Source of the DNA: Porodaedalea pini
Lineage: Eukaryota > Basidiomycota > Agaricomycetes > Hymenochaetales > Hymenochaetaceae
NCBI GenBank assembly: GCA_002794775.1
Contig: NBAY01000024.1
Location: forward strand, 310,001 to 374,000
DNA: 64,000 nucleotides
Reading direction: 5' to 3'
Positions 13,046 to 23,654 of the stretch are shown here, one piece after another. A program made the translations under genes and the position numbers. A model generated the notes under the pieces. That model had not been told where the DNA came from. It was given only the letters and a program-made list of their open reading frames with translations, and did not search any database. Each line of letters begins with the position of its first letter. The stretch's first letter is position 1.

Positions 13046-13969
13046 CGCTGATCAGCGTTTAGATTGTAGAGTGACAAAATGCTGGCGGTGATTGAGGAAT
13101 GAGAGAGATGTAACGCCGTCGGGGACGTTGAGTAAGTCGAGGGCGTGGGCAACCTGATTTAGGCTTGCAAGACGCGTGCCTCTTTGAGTCACCACGCGTT
13201 TGCCTCCAACCATCACAGGCGACAACATGCGAGGAAAGCCATGCAAACAGCTCCTTCGTCGATTCAAGATTAAACTTCACCCATAGAAATGAAAATAATG
13301 CGGCTCCAGACGAGTTGAACAGTATCAAGTCCTTCTGAATTTCACATAATTTTACAGGCGGTCTACGACCTTTTCTCGAAGATTTAGATTCAACGAAGCT
13401 CCCTCTCTAGTGATCACCTTGAATCGTCTACTCAGATGATGCTTAGTCTGTTTCTATCTTATCATTTAACAACATCTTCAATTCAGAAATGACGAGACTT
13501 ATCCTGGTATGAGCATCCACACCTATGTGACGTCGGACCTGTTAGTTTTTGCAGAAACACAATTCACGTTCTGTGATTATGGTATTCTTTCACTTTTCTT
13601 TCAATACATGCAGGCCATTGAAAAATGCTCTGTCAGGACTGCAAGGGCAACGCTATAGAAGGCCGATAGAACTTGCTCCTAAGCTCTGGCCAACAGCTGC
13701 TATTATCGATACGATCCCTAATTCGTAAATATATTGCAACAAACTTCAGGCATCTGTGTATGCATTTTTCGCCTGGACTTTATGCACTCGTCGGGTCAGT
13801 CAGCTACCTACCTCTTCTAACAGAAAGTAGTTTAATCTCTGTGCTTCTCCTGAAATTTCCCATCATGTGTCATCTGAAGGTTATCCGTACTTAGTATCAA
13901 GCAGAGTACGAATTAATATATAAACCGACGCTTCACAGGACTCTGTGAGTTTGCTCTGATACCCGCACC
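13046..13969. other. No gene recognised
   Basis: Only short open frames without family features are present. This stretch separates the small minus-strand gene from the transposon-rich region. Confidence 0.4.
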
Positions 13970-14083
13970 ATGTTACCAATTCATTTCACAGCAGAAATTT
14001 TCAGAGAACTGCTGAGCTTTTATCTAGTCATCTTACCCATTGTATTTATGTTCTACCTGGAGAGCTTGACATCCCTGTAGGTC
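13970..14083 (+). pseudogene. Relic first exon of the membrane-protein family
   Basis: The frame from ATG 13970 (MLPIHFTAEIFRELLSFY, then LPIVFMFYLESLTSL) matches exon 1 of the paralogues at 46283 (MSDFTLNVLRDLVGYYP) and 35899 (MFHFALRVLKELASCC). Those two end in SSLQ followed by the intron. Here the glutamine codon has become TAG, directly before a GT. No further exons of the family follow on this strand, so it is an isolated, dead fragment. Confidence 0.65.
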
Positions 14084-14230
14084 GGTATGTAAACTACTTA
14101 GGCCGTTCTCATCTGTTGATGTGGGACCCGGTCGTCAACAAGGTGGGGCATTATAGCGACGAGCGAGCATGTTCAGGGAAAGACCGAAGGATTGATACTG
14201 TCCAACGAGGATGATGTCGATGAACGATCA

Positions 14231-14590
14231 CTCAAGCTTCTTACTTTGGAGAGGCATTCGACTTCGTGAATCCTGAGGTATCTCCTCTAGTTCGTTTGAG
14301 CATTCCTTATTCTCGCATTGTGCCACCTCCTCTAACCACGTTTGTGGCTGCTGTATTTAAATAACTAAAGACAGTGACGAGTAGTTCTTTAACAAACATA
14401 TCATGAATTACAAGGCACGTGTACGAGAATCCACGGACGGCTAGGTTCAGGGAGGAATGAATTAGCTTTGGTTGATATTTTAATGAAAAGGGATATATTA
14501 ATTTGAACAGCCGGTCCTAACCAGTAAGGCAGACATTTTCTACTTTACATCAACCGAACTGACCCATGCGACTTCTTTACCTGTGATGAC
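14231..14590. repeat. Diverged copy of a flank duplicated at 44475-44778
   Basis: This stretch contains a plus-strand reading GEAFDFVNPEVSPLV followed by LSIPYSR. A related reading (AFDFVDLGLSPLVHEGIPYS) lies at about 44485-44560. Both are followed by a similar CAGTGACGAG / CACTGACGAGCAG, AACATA-CATGAA-TACAAGG block and then by the 3' end of a membrane-protein gene. It is the downstream flank of that gene in a segmental duplication. Which gene the open reading came from is unknown. Confidence 0.55.
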
Positions 14591-14784
14591 CTATTCGTCT
14601 TTCAAAAAGACCAGACCTGTCTCTTCATCCTTCTTCTCTTCAGAGCCCCCACTTTGCTTCTCGAGCAAGTCACCATCTACAAGTACCTCCTGGTTAACGG
14701 TCGGGATGGCTGCCCAGTCCTCCTCATAAGACCACAACTTCCCCACCTGGCCCTTCATTGTTGTTTGGACGAGCACTGCAATCA

Positions 14785-14895
14785 GGCATCACAGGAACTT
14801 GGTTCAGACAGTGACCGATAAGTAGTCAGAATGGATCTTCTCTAGAAGATCCGTTCCGACTACTTTATATTACTCTAACTACTGTACAGTAATGT
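14785..14895. repeat. Left terminal inverted repeat of the KDZ element
   Basis: Starts at 14785 with GGCATCACAGGAACTTGG. It contains GAATGGATC...GATCCGTTC at about 14830-14858, a small stem with a counterpart in the right end, then an ACTACTTTATAT block also found in the right end. Identity fades after about 100 bp. Confidence 0.7.
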
Positions 14896-15377
14896 AAACT
14901 ACTAAGCTATCTATGAACGGTTCTAAGGCGAAACATAAATGTGCAGAAGAGATCAGAAATGGCATGAGATGGAGAGAAAAAAGTGAATGGAACGGATCAG
15001 AGAACGATATCAGCAAAAAAAATGAAAAAAGTGAAGCTGATATAAGTCGCAAAAAGGACTATGTCTTAATGAGATCATGTATGAATGGATCAAAAGGGAA
15101 CTTACTTACAAGGCACACATTGGAGTGCTGAACCATCAAGCCAGCCGGACGGTTCATGTGTAAAGGCCAAAAGGAAGGAAAGAAAATGGTGAGAAAAATG
15201 ACAAGACCAGGAAAAGAACCATTATAGACAGCAGCATCTATTTCCTGTACTTCTTATTCTTCGCTGAGTCTGGTAAATCGAGATTCATACACTGCCTTTT
15301 TGAAATATCAACTTCATTGTCATGCTTTTAAACAAAGAAAAAAAAACTTACGGCTGCTTGATCTTGCGTGCACTTTT

Positions 15378-17189
15378 TCACTGAGTAGTGGCCCCAGTCA
15401 TGTCTTCAGTGCACTGCTTCTTTGTGCTCTGTTGTTGACATTCCTGGTAAGTGTTGCTTGATTCAGCACAACGCTTCTTTGAAGTTTGTGGAGCTTCGGC
15501 GACTTCGCCTGTGACAGCGATTGACCCTGGTGGGTCAACAATACAGTGCGGCTTCTGAGTCAATGCTGGACTTGCCACATGATAAAGAGTGGTGGCCGGA
15601 CTGACTGATTGTGCAGTGGCAGACAGAAATTGAGATTCACCAGGTTCTGTAAATTCTGTAGGTATGTCCAAGGAGCTTGTGAAACCATGCTCGGACTGTA
15701 CTGAATCGACAAGGGGAAGCGAGGCTGAGGAGATTGCAGGACAAACTACATTTGCCGGCATGGGCAGGTCGAGCGCTTCTGCTACGTCTGAGCTGTGATC
15801 TGTCATGATGGATGTTGGGACGTCAGAAGCGGCTGATGGTAGAGCATCTGTGTGCCACACAAGTTCATGGGTAGGTGCTGGGCCAAGAGCAGACTGAAGT
15901 GAGTTTGAAGCCACTTCAGTCTGAGGGTCAGAGAGTGCAGTCTGGTAGTCTGGCTCAGGCGGCGGTGAAGAATCAATTGTGATTCCTTCTTCCTGTTGCA
16001 ATTCAGTCTTGTCAGAAGATGGTGCATGCTCCTGCAAGACGAGGTATGACTTCGTTCCAGCTAAAATATAGGTTTGTTTGAGTAAAGCACATTTCAATTT
16101 TGTGATTAAGGATGCACATTGACCAAATACTTCGGACACAAAAGACTCCCAAGACTTAGTGACTTTGCCTTTTTTGTAAGCTTGGTTATCATAGAAGAAT
16201 TTCCCTTCAAAGCCAGTATGGATTCTGCAGTCGCTGTCAGTGGCTGTAATAGACAGCAATTTATAATTTAAACATACTTGTCAATGATAACTTCGCCGCT
16301 TGGACTTCAAAAGGCAAACTGAAGGTGAAATACAGCGTCTCCAACTGAATAACTATTTCCACGACCACTCAAGCCACTCAGGAGCCATTGCAGCACACTG
16401 GAGGCTTTACACTGATTCCTAATGAAGTCCGAGTCAGAAGAGATACAAAACAACTAAAACAGAACTAACATACTCTTTGACAGTGGTCTCGTCTATACAA
16501 CCGTCACTAGAAACCTTTGCATCTACATTCTCTTCAGCTGCCCGTTTGTCATACTCGGCCTTCTCTCTTTCTGTTAGAGCATTGTACACCTCCTTCTGAA
16601 CAGTGGACGACAGTCCTCGCTTCGTCTTTCCAGGCTCAAGAGCCAAGAGCTTTGCATCAGTATGCTCTTTGATCAGTGCTTTGTTTTCACGAAGAAACAA
16701 AGCTCTACCGGTAATGGTTCGATCTCTGTCAAAGAAGGTGGCGAGTATATTCGAGTCCTTGTCTGACATTCTTCTGTTCGCTAAGGTTGGACAATCGACA
16801 CATTTCTGATTGGAGATCCATCATCTCACTCTCTTTATATTCATAAGCTTTATGAAACGAAGGACTAGTAATTGTGAAATGTACGCTTCTGTGTTTATTC
16901 AGATCTCCTGTAAACCTAAACTCCTTAACGTACTCATTCGCAAGCTCGTTCTTGTATGCTTTAACTTGCGGGTGGTGGGGCTGCTGATGCGGAAGTGAAT
17001 AAAAATGCGGGAGCTTGGAGCTCAACCACATCTTCTGAGCTTCAGTAAAAGGCTCTCGTTTTCCATTCTTGTTGAGCTCAGGATCAAACAGCTCATCTGA
17101 AACAGCATCATCGGCATCTGTTATGACCTGTGCTTCCTTCGCTTGCTTGATGGGAAGCTTCGTCTGCTTCAGCTTCAATTTCGTGGACA
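15378..17189 (-). CDS. Unrecognised cargo gene B inside the KDZ element
   Basis: Minus-strand exons start at ATG 17189 (MSTKLKLKQTKLPIKQ), with a conserved-looking block PFTEAQKMWLSSKLPHFYSL. A Lys/Glu-rich helical region follows (ALFLRENKALIKEHTDAKLL, VYNALTEREKAEYDKRAAEE) that resembles an HMG-box-like or homeodomain-like helix pair without being diagnostic. The C-terminal exon, about 15378-16250, is Ser/Thr/Pro-rich and ends in Lys-rich KKQCTED. Splice sites are clear after about 16915 and at about 16247 (TTACAG acceptor), but the exon or exons between 16260 and 16440 are unresolved and may be broken. The function is unknown; a DNA-binding or transposition-related role is only a guess from position and charge. 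Confidence 0.5.
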
Positions 17190-17289
17190 TCAAGACACTC
17201 TCGGAGTATGGGCAATGTGAATAATGGGTGAAGAGGAGGTCAGGTGCTGAGGTCTCAATTTTTATATAGTATAGTGGCCAAAATCTCAC

Positions 17290-17412
17290 CTTTGAATGCT
17301 TTGTTTCATGACCACGTAGCTGACCACAATTCTTTGGCCTTTGCGTGATCCAAGCGCACTGGCCAGCTGCTCGAGGTGCTTTCTTTCATGGTGGCCACTG
17401 CAATCTACCGTA
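17290..17412 (-). other. Unresolved exon candidate next to the gypsy insertion
   Basis: Between an AG acceptor at 17413 and a GTGAG donor at 17289, two minus-strand frames are open. One reads HHERKHLEQLASALGSRKGQ. The other begins at an ATG in a strong context (GCCACCATG) and reads MKESTSSSWPVRLDHAKAKE. It may be a 3' exon of cargo gene A or a 5' exon of cargo gene B. I cannot decide which. Confidence 0.35.
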
Positions 17413-17505
17413 TTATAGGTTAAGAAAACAAATAACAGAGTGGCAGCGTGATGAACCAATTATCGTGCATGCTTGAGCTTAGCTTGTATGTAGCCAAAGC
17501 GTTCT

Positions 17506-17871
17506 TGTTAGGCGGAAGCCCGGGAGACGGCTCGGACTGGGCAGGCCTCGGCTGACTGTCGTCTGGGACGTGCTATACTCGAGCGTAGACTCGGGACACG
17601 CTTACTCAGGCTAGGTCGTCGCGGAGGTAAGAGGAAAAGCAGAACAAGGAGTTCATGCGATTCCTGAGACCTTATATAGCGACGACCGTGAGACTATATT
17701 ATCTAATATTACATAAAGGGTCAGAATGGAACGAATGAAGGTCGCGTGAATGAAGTGTGGGAAATGATTGGTCAGATGATTAAATATAATGAAAAGGAGC
17801 GATTAAAATAAAAGGAAATGGTAAAAGGGAAAAATAAAGAAAGGGTGAAAGTGAAAGTTCAAGTCCTGACA
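17506..17871 (-). repeat. 3' LTR of gypsy copy 1
   Basis: 366 bp, TG...CA in both directions (plus strand TGTTAGGCGG...CCTGACA). Indistinguishable from the 5' LTR at 23289-23654. Confidence 0.95.
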
Positions 17872-20800
17872 TTACCCCCTCCTCAAGGTTGGGCGTCCCG
17901 ACCAACCAAGATCGCGGTCGTCTGGCTCGGTGTCGACAAAGAGTGGACGGAGTCGTGAGCGAGGGATATCGAGTTTGCGAGGAGCACCGGGGTGTTTGAG
18001 GTAGAATTCAGCAATCGCCTCCTTTGCGTTCTCGCCGAAGTCCGTCTCTGGTTGCCAGGTTGGTTCGTTGTACCCGACCCACTTGACGAGGTACTGTAGT
18101 TTACCTCGGTGCAGACGTGAGTCAATGACCTCTTCAACTTCGTATTCCTCTTCGTTGTTGACGATTTCCGGTGGCGGCGGTGGCGGTAGCTTCTGGCTCT
18201 CAAAGGACGGTTCAACGGCAGGTTTCAGTAGGGCCTCATTGAAGACAGGGTGGACCTTTTTCCATCGTTTGGGGAGCTTGAGCTTGTAGGCACTCGCTCC
18301 TACCTTGTCGACAATGTCGAAGGGACCGTACCATTTGTCGGCAAGCTTCTTCGTGGGTGAATCCGTGCTGATATTTCGTCCGTCGAGGAAGACCTTATCA
18401 CCAGCCTTGTACTCCACCGATGCTCCTGCCGTCCGGTCATGGTAGCGTTTCATGTCTTCTGCTGCCTTGACCAGATTGTCCTTTGCCGCGCGATGGGTCT
18501 CCTTGATGTGCTTCGCGAATTCTTCTGCCGACATGTTGGCAGAGGAAGTTCGTACGGTGTCGAAGCTCCTGGGGTGACGTCCAGTGTTCGCGTAGAAGGG
18601 TGACATCTTTGTCGCCGAATGTTCGCGGTTGTTGTACGCGAACTCTGCGAGAGGGAGCCAGTCCTTCCAGTCCGATTGCCGATGGTCAACGAAGAGTCGG
18701 AGGTATTGTTCGAGCTCTTGGTTGACGCGTTCCGTCTGACCGTCCGTTTGCGGGTGGTATGCCGTTGACGGGTTACCCTCAATGTGTAGGAGTTTGTACA
18801 GCTCCTTCATCATCGATGCGTCGAACTGCGTGCCGCGGTCATGGATGATCTTCTTCGGCAAACCGTGGAGGCGGAAGATATGATCGCGGTACAGCTGGGC
18901 CATGCCTTCTGCTGACAGTCTTGTCGTCGTCGGAATCGCGTGCATCTGCTTCGAGAACCTATCCACGAAGACGCAGATCGCGTTGTGTCCCTTGGAGTCC
19001 GGGAGCTCTCCGATTAGGTCGACCGTGACTATCTCCCAGGGACCTTCAGGGATTGCGTTAGGATGAAGTGGCCTCGACCTCGATGCCCTCAGAGCCTTCG
19101 TCCGTTGGCAACGGTCGCATCCTCGGACGTATGCTCGGACATCGGAGAACATCGACGCCCACCAGAAGTCTCGACGTACCAGTTCGACCGTCTTCGACGA
19201 TCCGGGATGTCCTGCCAGGGTCGAGTCGTGGCACTCCCGCAACACCGCTTCCTTCATCGTCGACGGCACGTACACCTTGCCTTTCATCCGCCACAACCCG
19301 TCGACCTCTACCATATTCGCCGGCCTTTCCGACTCGTCCTGCGCCCTCTGCGCGTCACCCACTCGTTCCAACACTTCCTCCCGAGACGTTCTGACCACTC
19401 CACGATTTAGCCACTTGTCCTTGATGAACACGACGTCGTCGTTGTCATCCTTTCCCTCATCATAGCCTGCTTTGCGCGACAGTAAGTCCGCCTTGCCCAT
19501 CGTCTTCCCCGACTTGTGTTCGAGGTGGAAGTCAAACTCCTCGAGTTCGGTTCGCCAGCGGGCTTGGCGGTAGCTCAGCTTCTGCGCTGACCTGAAGTAG
19601 GTGAGGTTAGCGTGGTCGGACCAGATTTCGATCTTGTGGCGAGCGCCGAGGAGGTATTGTCGCCATTCCTTGAGCGCCGAAACGATCGCGAGCATCTCCT
19701 TGTCGTAGATCTCGTAGTTTCGTTCAGCGGGTAGGAGTGCTTCTGACCTATAGGCAATCACCCTCCACTTCCCTTCCTGCTTCTGTAACAACACACCGCC
19801 GAGCGCAAAGTTTGACGAGTCCGCTTCTACGCGGAAAGGACCCTCGTCGTTGGCGATGGCTAGGACTGGAGGTGAGCAGAGACGTCGTCTCAGCTCCTCG
19901 AACGCCTCCTGCTGTTCGGTCTCCCATACCCAGTCCTTCTTGCCCGTTAACGACGTCAGCGGATGGACCACCTTGCTGTAGTCCTTGATGAACCGTCGCA
20001 ACCAGTTACCCATGCCGAGGAACTGTTGTAGCTGCTTCAGGTTTCGTGGGACCGACCAGTTCGCAATTGCTTCCGTCTTAGCTGGGTCAGCCTTGATCTC
20101 GCCATTACCGATGATGTGGCCGAGGTATTTGACGACCTTGGCGTCAAACTCGCACTTCTCCGGCTTCAGGTACAGGCCATTCTCTCGAAGGATCTGAAGG
20201 ACGCGCCTCGACGTGTCTATATGTTCCTCAATGGTTTCCGAGAGGATCAATATGTCGTCGAGGTATACGATGATCAGGTTAGCGTAAATCAGTTCCTTGA
20301 AGATGTGATTGACAAAAGCCTGGAACGTTGCCGGGGCGTTGCAGAGACCAAAGAACATGACCGTCGGTTCGAAGAGGCCCATGTTTGTGCGAAACGCTGC
20401 CTTCCATTCGTCACCTTCGCGGATTCGGACGTTGTAGTATCCCCAACGAAGGTCAAGTTTAGTGATGTACTTCGCCTTCTTGACCTTGTCAACAAGTTCG
20501 TCGATGAGAGGGAGGGGATACTTATTCTTGATCGTGCCGTCATTGAGTTTACGGTAGTCCTGGATCGGGCGTAGCGACTTGTCGGCCTTCTTGATGAAGA
20601 AGAAGGGCGACGCCATTGGCGATATCGACCGTCGAATGCGACCCGACTTCAGATTTTCGTCGAGGAAGTCCTTGAGTGACTGTTGCTCAGTTGGCGTGAG
20701 CGGATAGATCTTACAGTCGCTTGGTTTGAAGTCAGGCTTCAAGTCGATGACATGGTCCCAGGGTCGGTGTTCCGGCAGTTTCTCGAATCCCTTCTCTGAG

Positions 20801-21550
20801 AAGACGTCGGCGTAATCGTCGAGGTATGCGGGCCAGGACGCCTTGTCCATTCGCACCTCTCTCATCCTCCCCGTCTCTTCCGCCACCTCCAACACCTTCC
20901 GCATGCCGTCCTCTACAGCCTTCTCCACCACACATTCGCTCGGGCAACGAGTGAAGTCGAGCGTCCCTGTTTTCCAGTTGACCTCTGGGTTGTGCCGTCG
21001 AAGCCAGTCGTATCCCAGGAAGATGTTGGACGATGCTAGCGAGGTTACTGCCAGGACGATTTGTTCCTTGTGGTGACCGATCGTAAGTTCAACGTCGACG
21101 TATTCCTCGATTAACCCGGCCTCGTTGTGCGTACCGTCGGCATTGAGTACCGCAAGGGGTCGAATGTAGCGTTTCGTTTCCAACCCGTACCTCTCGACGA
21201 ACCTGATGTCGATGCAGGATCCCGTGCATCCCGAATCCACAAGGGCATGTGCGTCTACCTCCCTCACTTCACCTTCCACGCTGTGTTCGACGTTCAAGAG
21301 AAGGTCCAGCTGGCGTCCGCCAGTTCCTCTCATGAACAGCTGCTCGTACTCCTTACTTTCTTTTACACCGGTGGGGACTTCGTACTCGGGAAAACCATCG
21401 ACGTCTTTGGTATTTACGTATCGTACAGACGGTTGGTTATATTTTAGTGAGTCCGGATTCAAAGTCCCTTGTTCCTCTCGGTCAGTCGTCCCGATGGCTA
21501 CGCCTGACCACTCGCAAAACCCTGCGAGTCGACGACCTCTTCGTCATTCT
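17872..21550 (-). CDS. pol: Pol polyprotein (PR-RT-RH-IN-chromodomain), gypsy copy 1
   Basis: The pol frame opens after a TGA at about 21549 and runs to TAA at 17872-17874; it lies in -1 relative to gag. Domains in order: aspartic protease (ALVDSGCTGSCID), reverse transcriptase (IQDYRKLNDGTIKNKYPLP; catalytic YLDD at about 20242-20268), RNase H (FRVEADSSNFALGG; YEIYDKEML), and integrase. The integrase has an HHCC finger (HDSTLAGHPGSSKT...CDRCQ) and DDE core (VTVDLIGELPDS; HDRGTQFDASMMKE; AYHPQTDGQTERVNQELE). A chromodomain follows (EVEEVIDSRLHRGKLQYLVK, then WVGYNEPTWQPE). There are no internal stops over about 1200 residues, so it is potentially functional. The chromodomain probably directs integration to heterochromatin, as known for chromoviruses. 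Confidence 0.95.
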
Positions 21551-22577
21551 CTTCTTCTTCCACATAGTCCTCCACCATCGACCTCCGAGTGTCTACGACT
21601 TCCTCGAAGGCCGATTCCTTCATCGCGCCGAGTTCGTCCGCGAGGATGCGACGCTCGCCTGGTGCCATTAGCTCCAGCATGCGCTGGATGATCGGCTTCC
21701 CCTGCGGGCACTTGTCCTTGAAATGGCCCAGCCCGCCGCAGATCCAGCACGCGCGTCGTCGTTGCGCCTCGTTCATTGAGACGTCCATCGGTTGACCAGC
21801 GCCTCCGAACGTGACGCCGGTCGCGTCGCGTTTGTCGACGTGCGGGGCTGCAACTTGGCGCCGAGCGGGGGGTGCCTGTTGTTGTTGACGAGGTTGAGGT
21901 ATGAACGGACGGCCTCGTTGGATCGCTCGGATCTGCTGTTCGCCACGATCGATCTCGATAGCCTTGTTCTTCCATGCCTCATACGTTGTTGGCACGGGCG
22001 TCGACCTCAGCACGCCGCGGACTACCTCGATGTTCATTGCTCGCTTGAGACGATCGCAGATGACGCTGTCGTCCTTCAGTTCTGCCCGCTTGATGATGAC
22101 GTCGAGTTGTTGGAAGAATTTATCCGCGGTGAGGTCCTTCTGAACCTTCTCCCGGAAATCCTTCAGCGCCGCTTCCTTTCGATTCGGGTCGTCGAACGAG
22201 GCGTCGAGTCGTTCCTGGAATCTATCCCAGCTGTCCGTGAAGGTGACAACTCCCGACGTTGTCGATTCCTCGACGTAGTTCTGCGCCCACGTTGCCGCAT
22301 TACCACCCTTCAGGTAGGAGAGAGCTACGTAAATTTTGCTTTCCGACGTAGGGTATCGGTTTGGGTTCGCGGACACGAAAAGGAGGACTTCTCGTCTGAA
22401 GTCGAGGTAATCGTCGCCGCCAGTGAATTCACGTGGCCGGGCGACGTCTATGTTGGGGGTCGGGGGGTTAGCGGCTGCGACCGGTGCTGGGGCGTTGTTC
22501 GCCTGATGGGCGAAGGCATTCGCAACGATGGCCGCGATCTGCGCCATTTGCTGTTGGCTGAAACCTTCTGCTGACAT
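21498..22577 (-). CDS. gag: Gag polyprotein, gypsy copy 1
   Basis: 359 residues from ATG 22577. The central region (DYLDFRREVLLFVSANPNRY, YLKGGNAATWAQNYVEE, FFQQLDVIIKRAELKDD) is the retrotransposon Gag capsid fold. A single CCHC zinc knuckle, CWICGGLGHFKDKC, lies near residue 285, followed by an acidic tail. It forms the virus-like particle and binds element RNA. About 711 nt of leader separate it from the LTR. Its 3' end overlaps pol by about 50 nt. Confidence 0.95.
   Translation of the reverse strand: MSAEGFSQQQMAQIAAIVANAFAHQANNAPAPVAAANPPTPNIDVARPREFTGGDDYLDFRREVLLFVSANPNRYPTSESKIYVALSYLKGGNAATWAQNYVEESTTSGVVTFTDSWDRFQERLDASFDDPNRKEAALKDFREKVQKDLTADKFFQQLDVIIKRAELKDDSVICDRLKRAMNIEVVRGVLRSTPVPTTYEAWKNKAIEIDRGEQQIRAIQRGRPFIPQPRQQQQAPPARRQVAAPHVDKRDATGVTFGGAGQPMDVSMNEAQRRRACWICGGLGHFKDKCPQGKPIIQRMLELMAPGERRILADELGAMKESAFEEVVDTRRSMVEDYVEEEENDEEVVDSQGFASGQA
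21516..21522 (-). promoter_or_regulatory. -1 ribosomal frameshift site, gag-pol overlap (copy 1)
   Basis: On the sense strand the gag codons CAG GGT TTT contain the canonical slippery heptamer G-GGT-TTT. Slipping back one base enters the pol frame (GGG TTT TGC GAG), which is open from there to its end. The gag stop TAG lies downstream at 21498-21500. Confidence 0.7.
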
Positions 22578-23276
22578 CGCGGGTTCGGGTGCGGGTGTCG
22601 AAGGTTCTGGGGGAGTCGGCGGTGAGGGGTCTCTGTTAGTCTCGCGGTAAGGACCTGGGGTCGGTGGTAGGTTGACCGTAGATGTTGACGGTGCGGGTGA
22701 CGACGGAGCGGCTGGGGGCCACCTTGCTCTCCTTCCTCGTTCGTCTGATGAATACCAGCTGCGTCGGATTTCACTCCACCAGATGTCGTGAGTGACGCCA
22801 CTATTATTGGTCGCGACGTAGCCTGGTCGGTCTGGATCCCAACGGGCTGAAGCAGGAAGGGCCCGTTGCTGTTCGTCGGTGAGATCTATCTTGACGTTGG
22901 CGGAGGGACAGGGATCGGTTGCGCGTTCAATCCGGGGTTACGCCAACGTTGAGCGGGTTCGTCAGCAAAGTTGATGACGAGGCGGTAGGATCCGAGTGAG
23001 ATTACAAACGAGATCGTCGTTGAAGTTTGGACTCGTCTAGTTACCCACGTCCACGTCAGGTGCGTGCTCCACCAGAGGCTAATCCGTAGAGCCAGGGTCG
23101 GGAAAGGTCGGGTGTGGGTTTACGTAATACACGAACGTCCGAAAACGTCCGGGCAGGGTTGAGGGTTTGTCGTTTAGGGGTTTTTACACGTCAAGTCCGT
23201 CGAGGGGAGCGCTCCTCTAGACCGAGTGAAGGCGAGTCGACAGCGACGACGTACGCTGGGGATGAGCCTGGGTGGG

Positions 23277-23287
23277 GTTCTGCTTTT
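23277..23287 (-). other. Primer-binding site, apparently self-priming (gypsy copy 1)
   Basis: On the sense strand the sequence one base inside the 5' LTR is AAAAGCAGAAC. It does not begin with TGG as expected for a tRNA 3' end. It is an exact 11-nt complement of GTTCTGCTTTT at the predicted 5' end of the element's own RNA, as in the Tf1 family. Confidence 0.65.
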
Positions 23288-23288
23288 A

Positions 23289-23654
23289 TGTTAGGCGGAA
23301 GCCCGGGAGACGGCTCGGACTGGGCAGGCCTCGGCTGACTGTCGTCTGGGACGTGCTATACTCGAGCGTAGACTCGGGACACGCTTACTCAGGCTAGGTC
23401 GTCGCGGAGGTAAGAGGAAAAGCAGAACAAGGAGTTCATGCGATTCCTGAGACCTTATATAGCGACGACCGTGAGACTATATTATCTAATATTACATAAA
23501 GGGTCAGAATGGAACGAATGAAGGTCGCGTGAATGAAGTGTGGGAAATGATTGGTCAGATGATTAAATATAATGAAAAGGAGCGATTAAAATAAAAGGAA
23601 ATGGTAAAAGGGAAAAATAAAGAAAGGGTGAAAGTGAAAGTTCAAGTCCTGACA
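23289..23654 (-). repeat. 5' LTR of gypsy copy 1, with promoter
   Basis: 366 bp. On the element's sense strand it contains TATATAA (23461 down to 23455). GTTCTGCTTTT begins at 23428, 33 nt from the first T of TATATAA, and is the predicted RNA start. That 11-mer is complementary to the primer-binding site just inside the LTR. Confidence 0.9.

Larger units (their letters stand above)
17506..23654 (-). mobile_element. Full-length Ty3/gypsy chromovirus-type LTR retrotransposon (copy 1)
   Basis: This 6149-bp element is transcribed on the minus strand. It is flanked by the 5-bp target duplication GTTCT (17501-17505 and 23655-23659) and bounded by two 366-bp LTRs that I find identical by eye. It carries gag, then pol in the order protease, reverse transcriptase, RNase H, integrase, chromodomain, both uninterrupted. 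The polypurine tract (GAGGAGGGGG) and pol stop codon TAA abut the 3' LTR at 17872. Identical LTRs and open frames indicate a very recent insertion that may still be active. It lies in an exon of KDZ cargo gene A. Confidence 0.95.

Noticed and set aside
19058..19410. Plus-strand open frames inside the gypsy pol region
   Set aside because: They are reverse-strand shadows of the integrase and RNase H reading frame.
23270..23288. tRNA-derived primer-binding site for the gypsy elements
   Set aside because: The sequence inside the LTR does not begin with TGG and has an exact complement at the predicted RNA start of the element itself.
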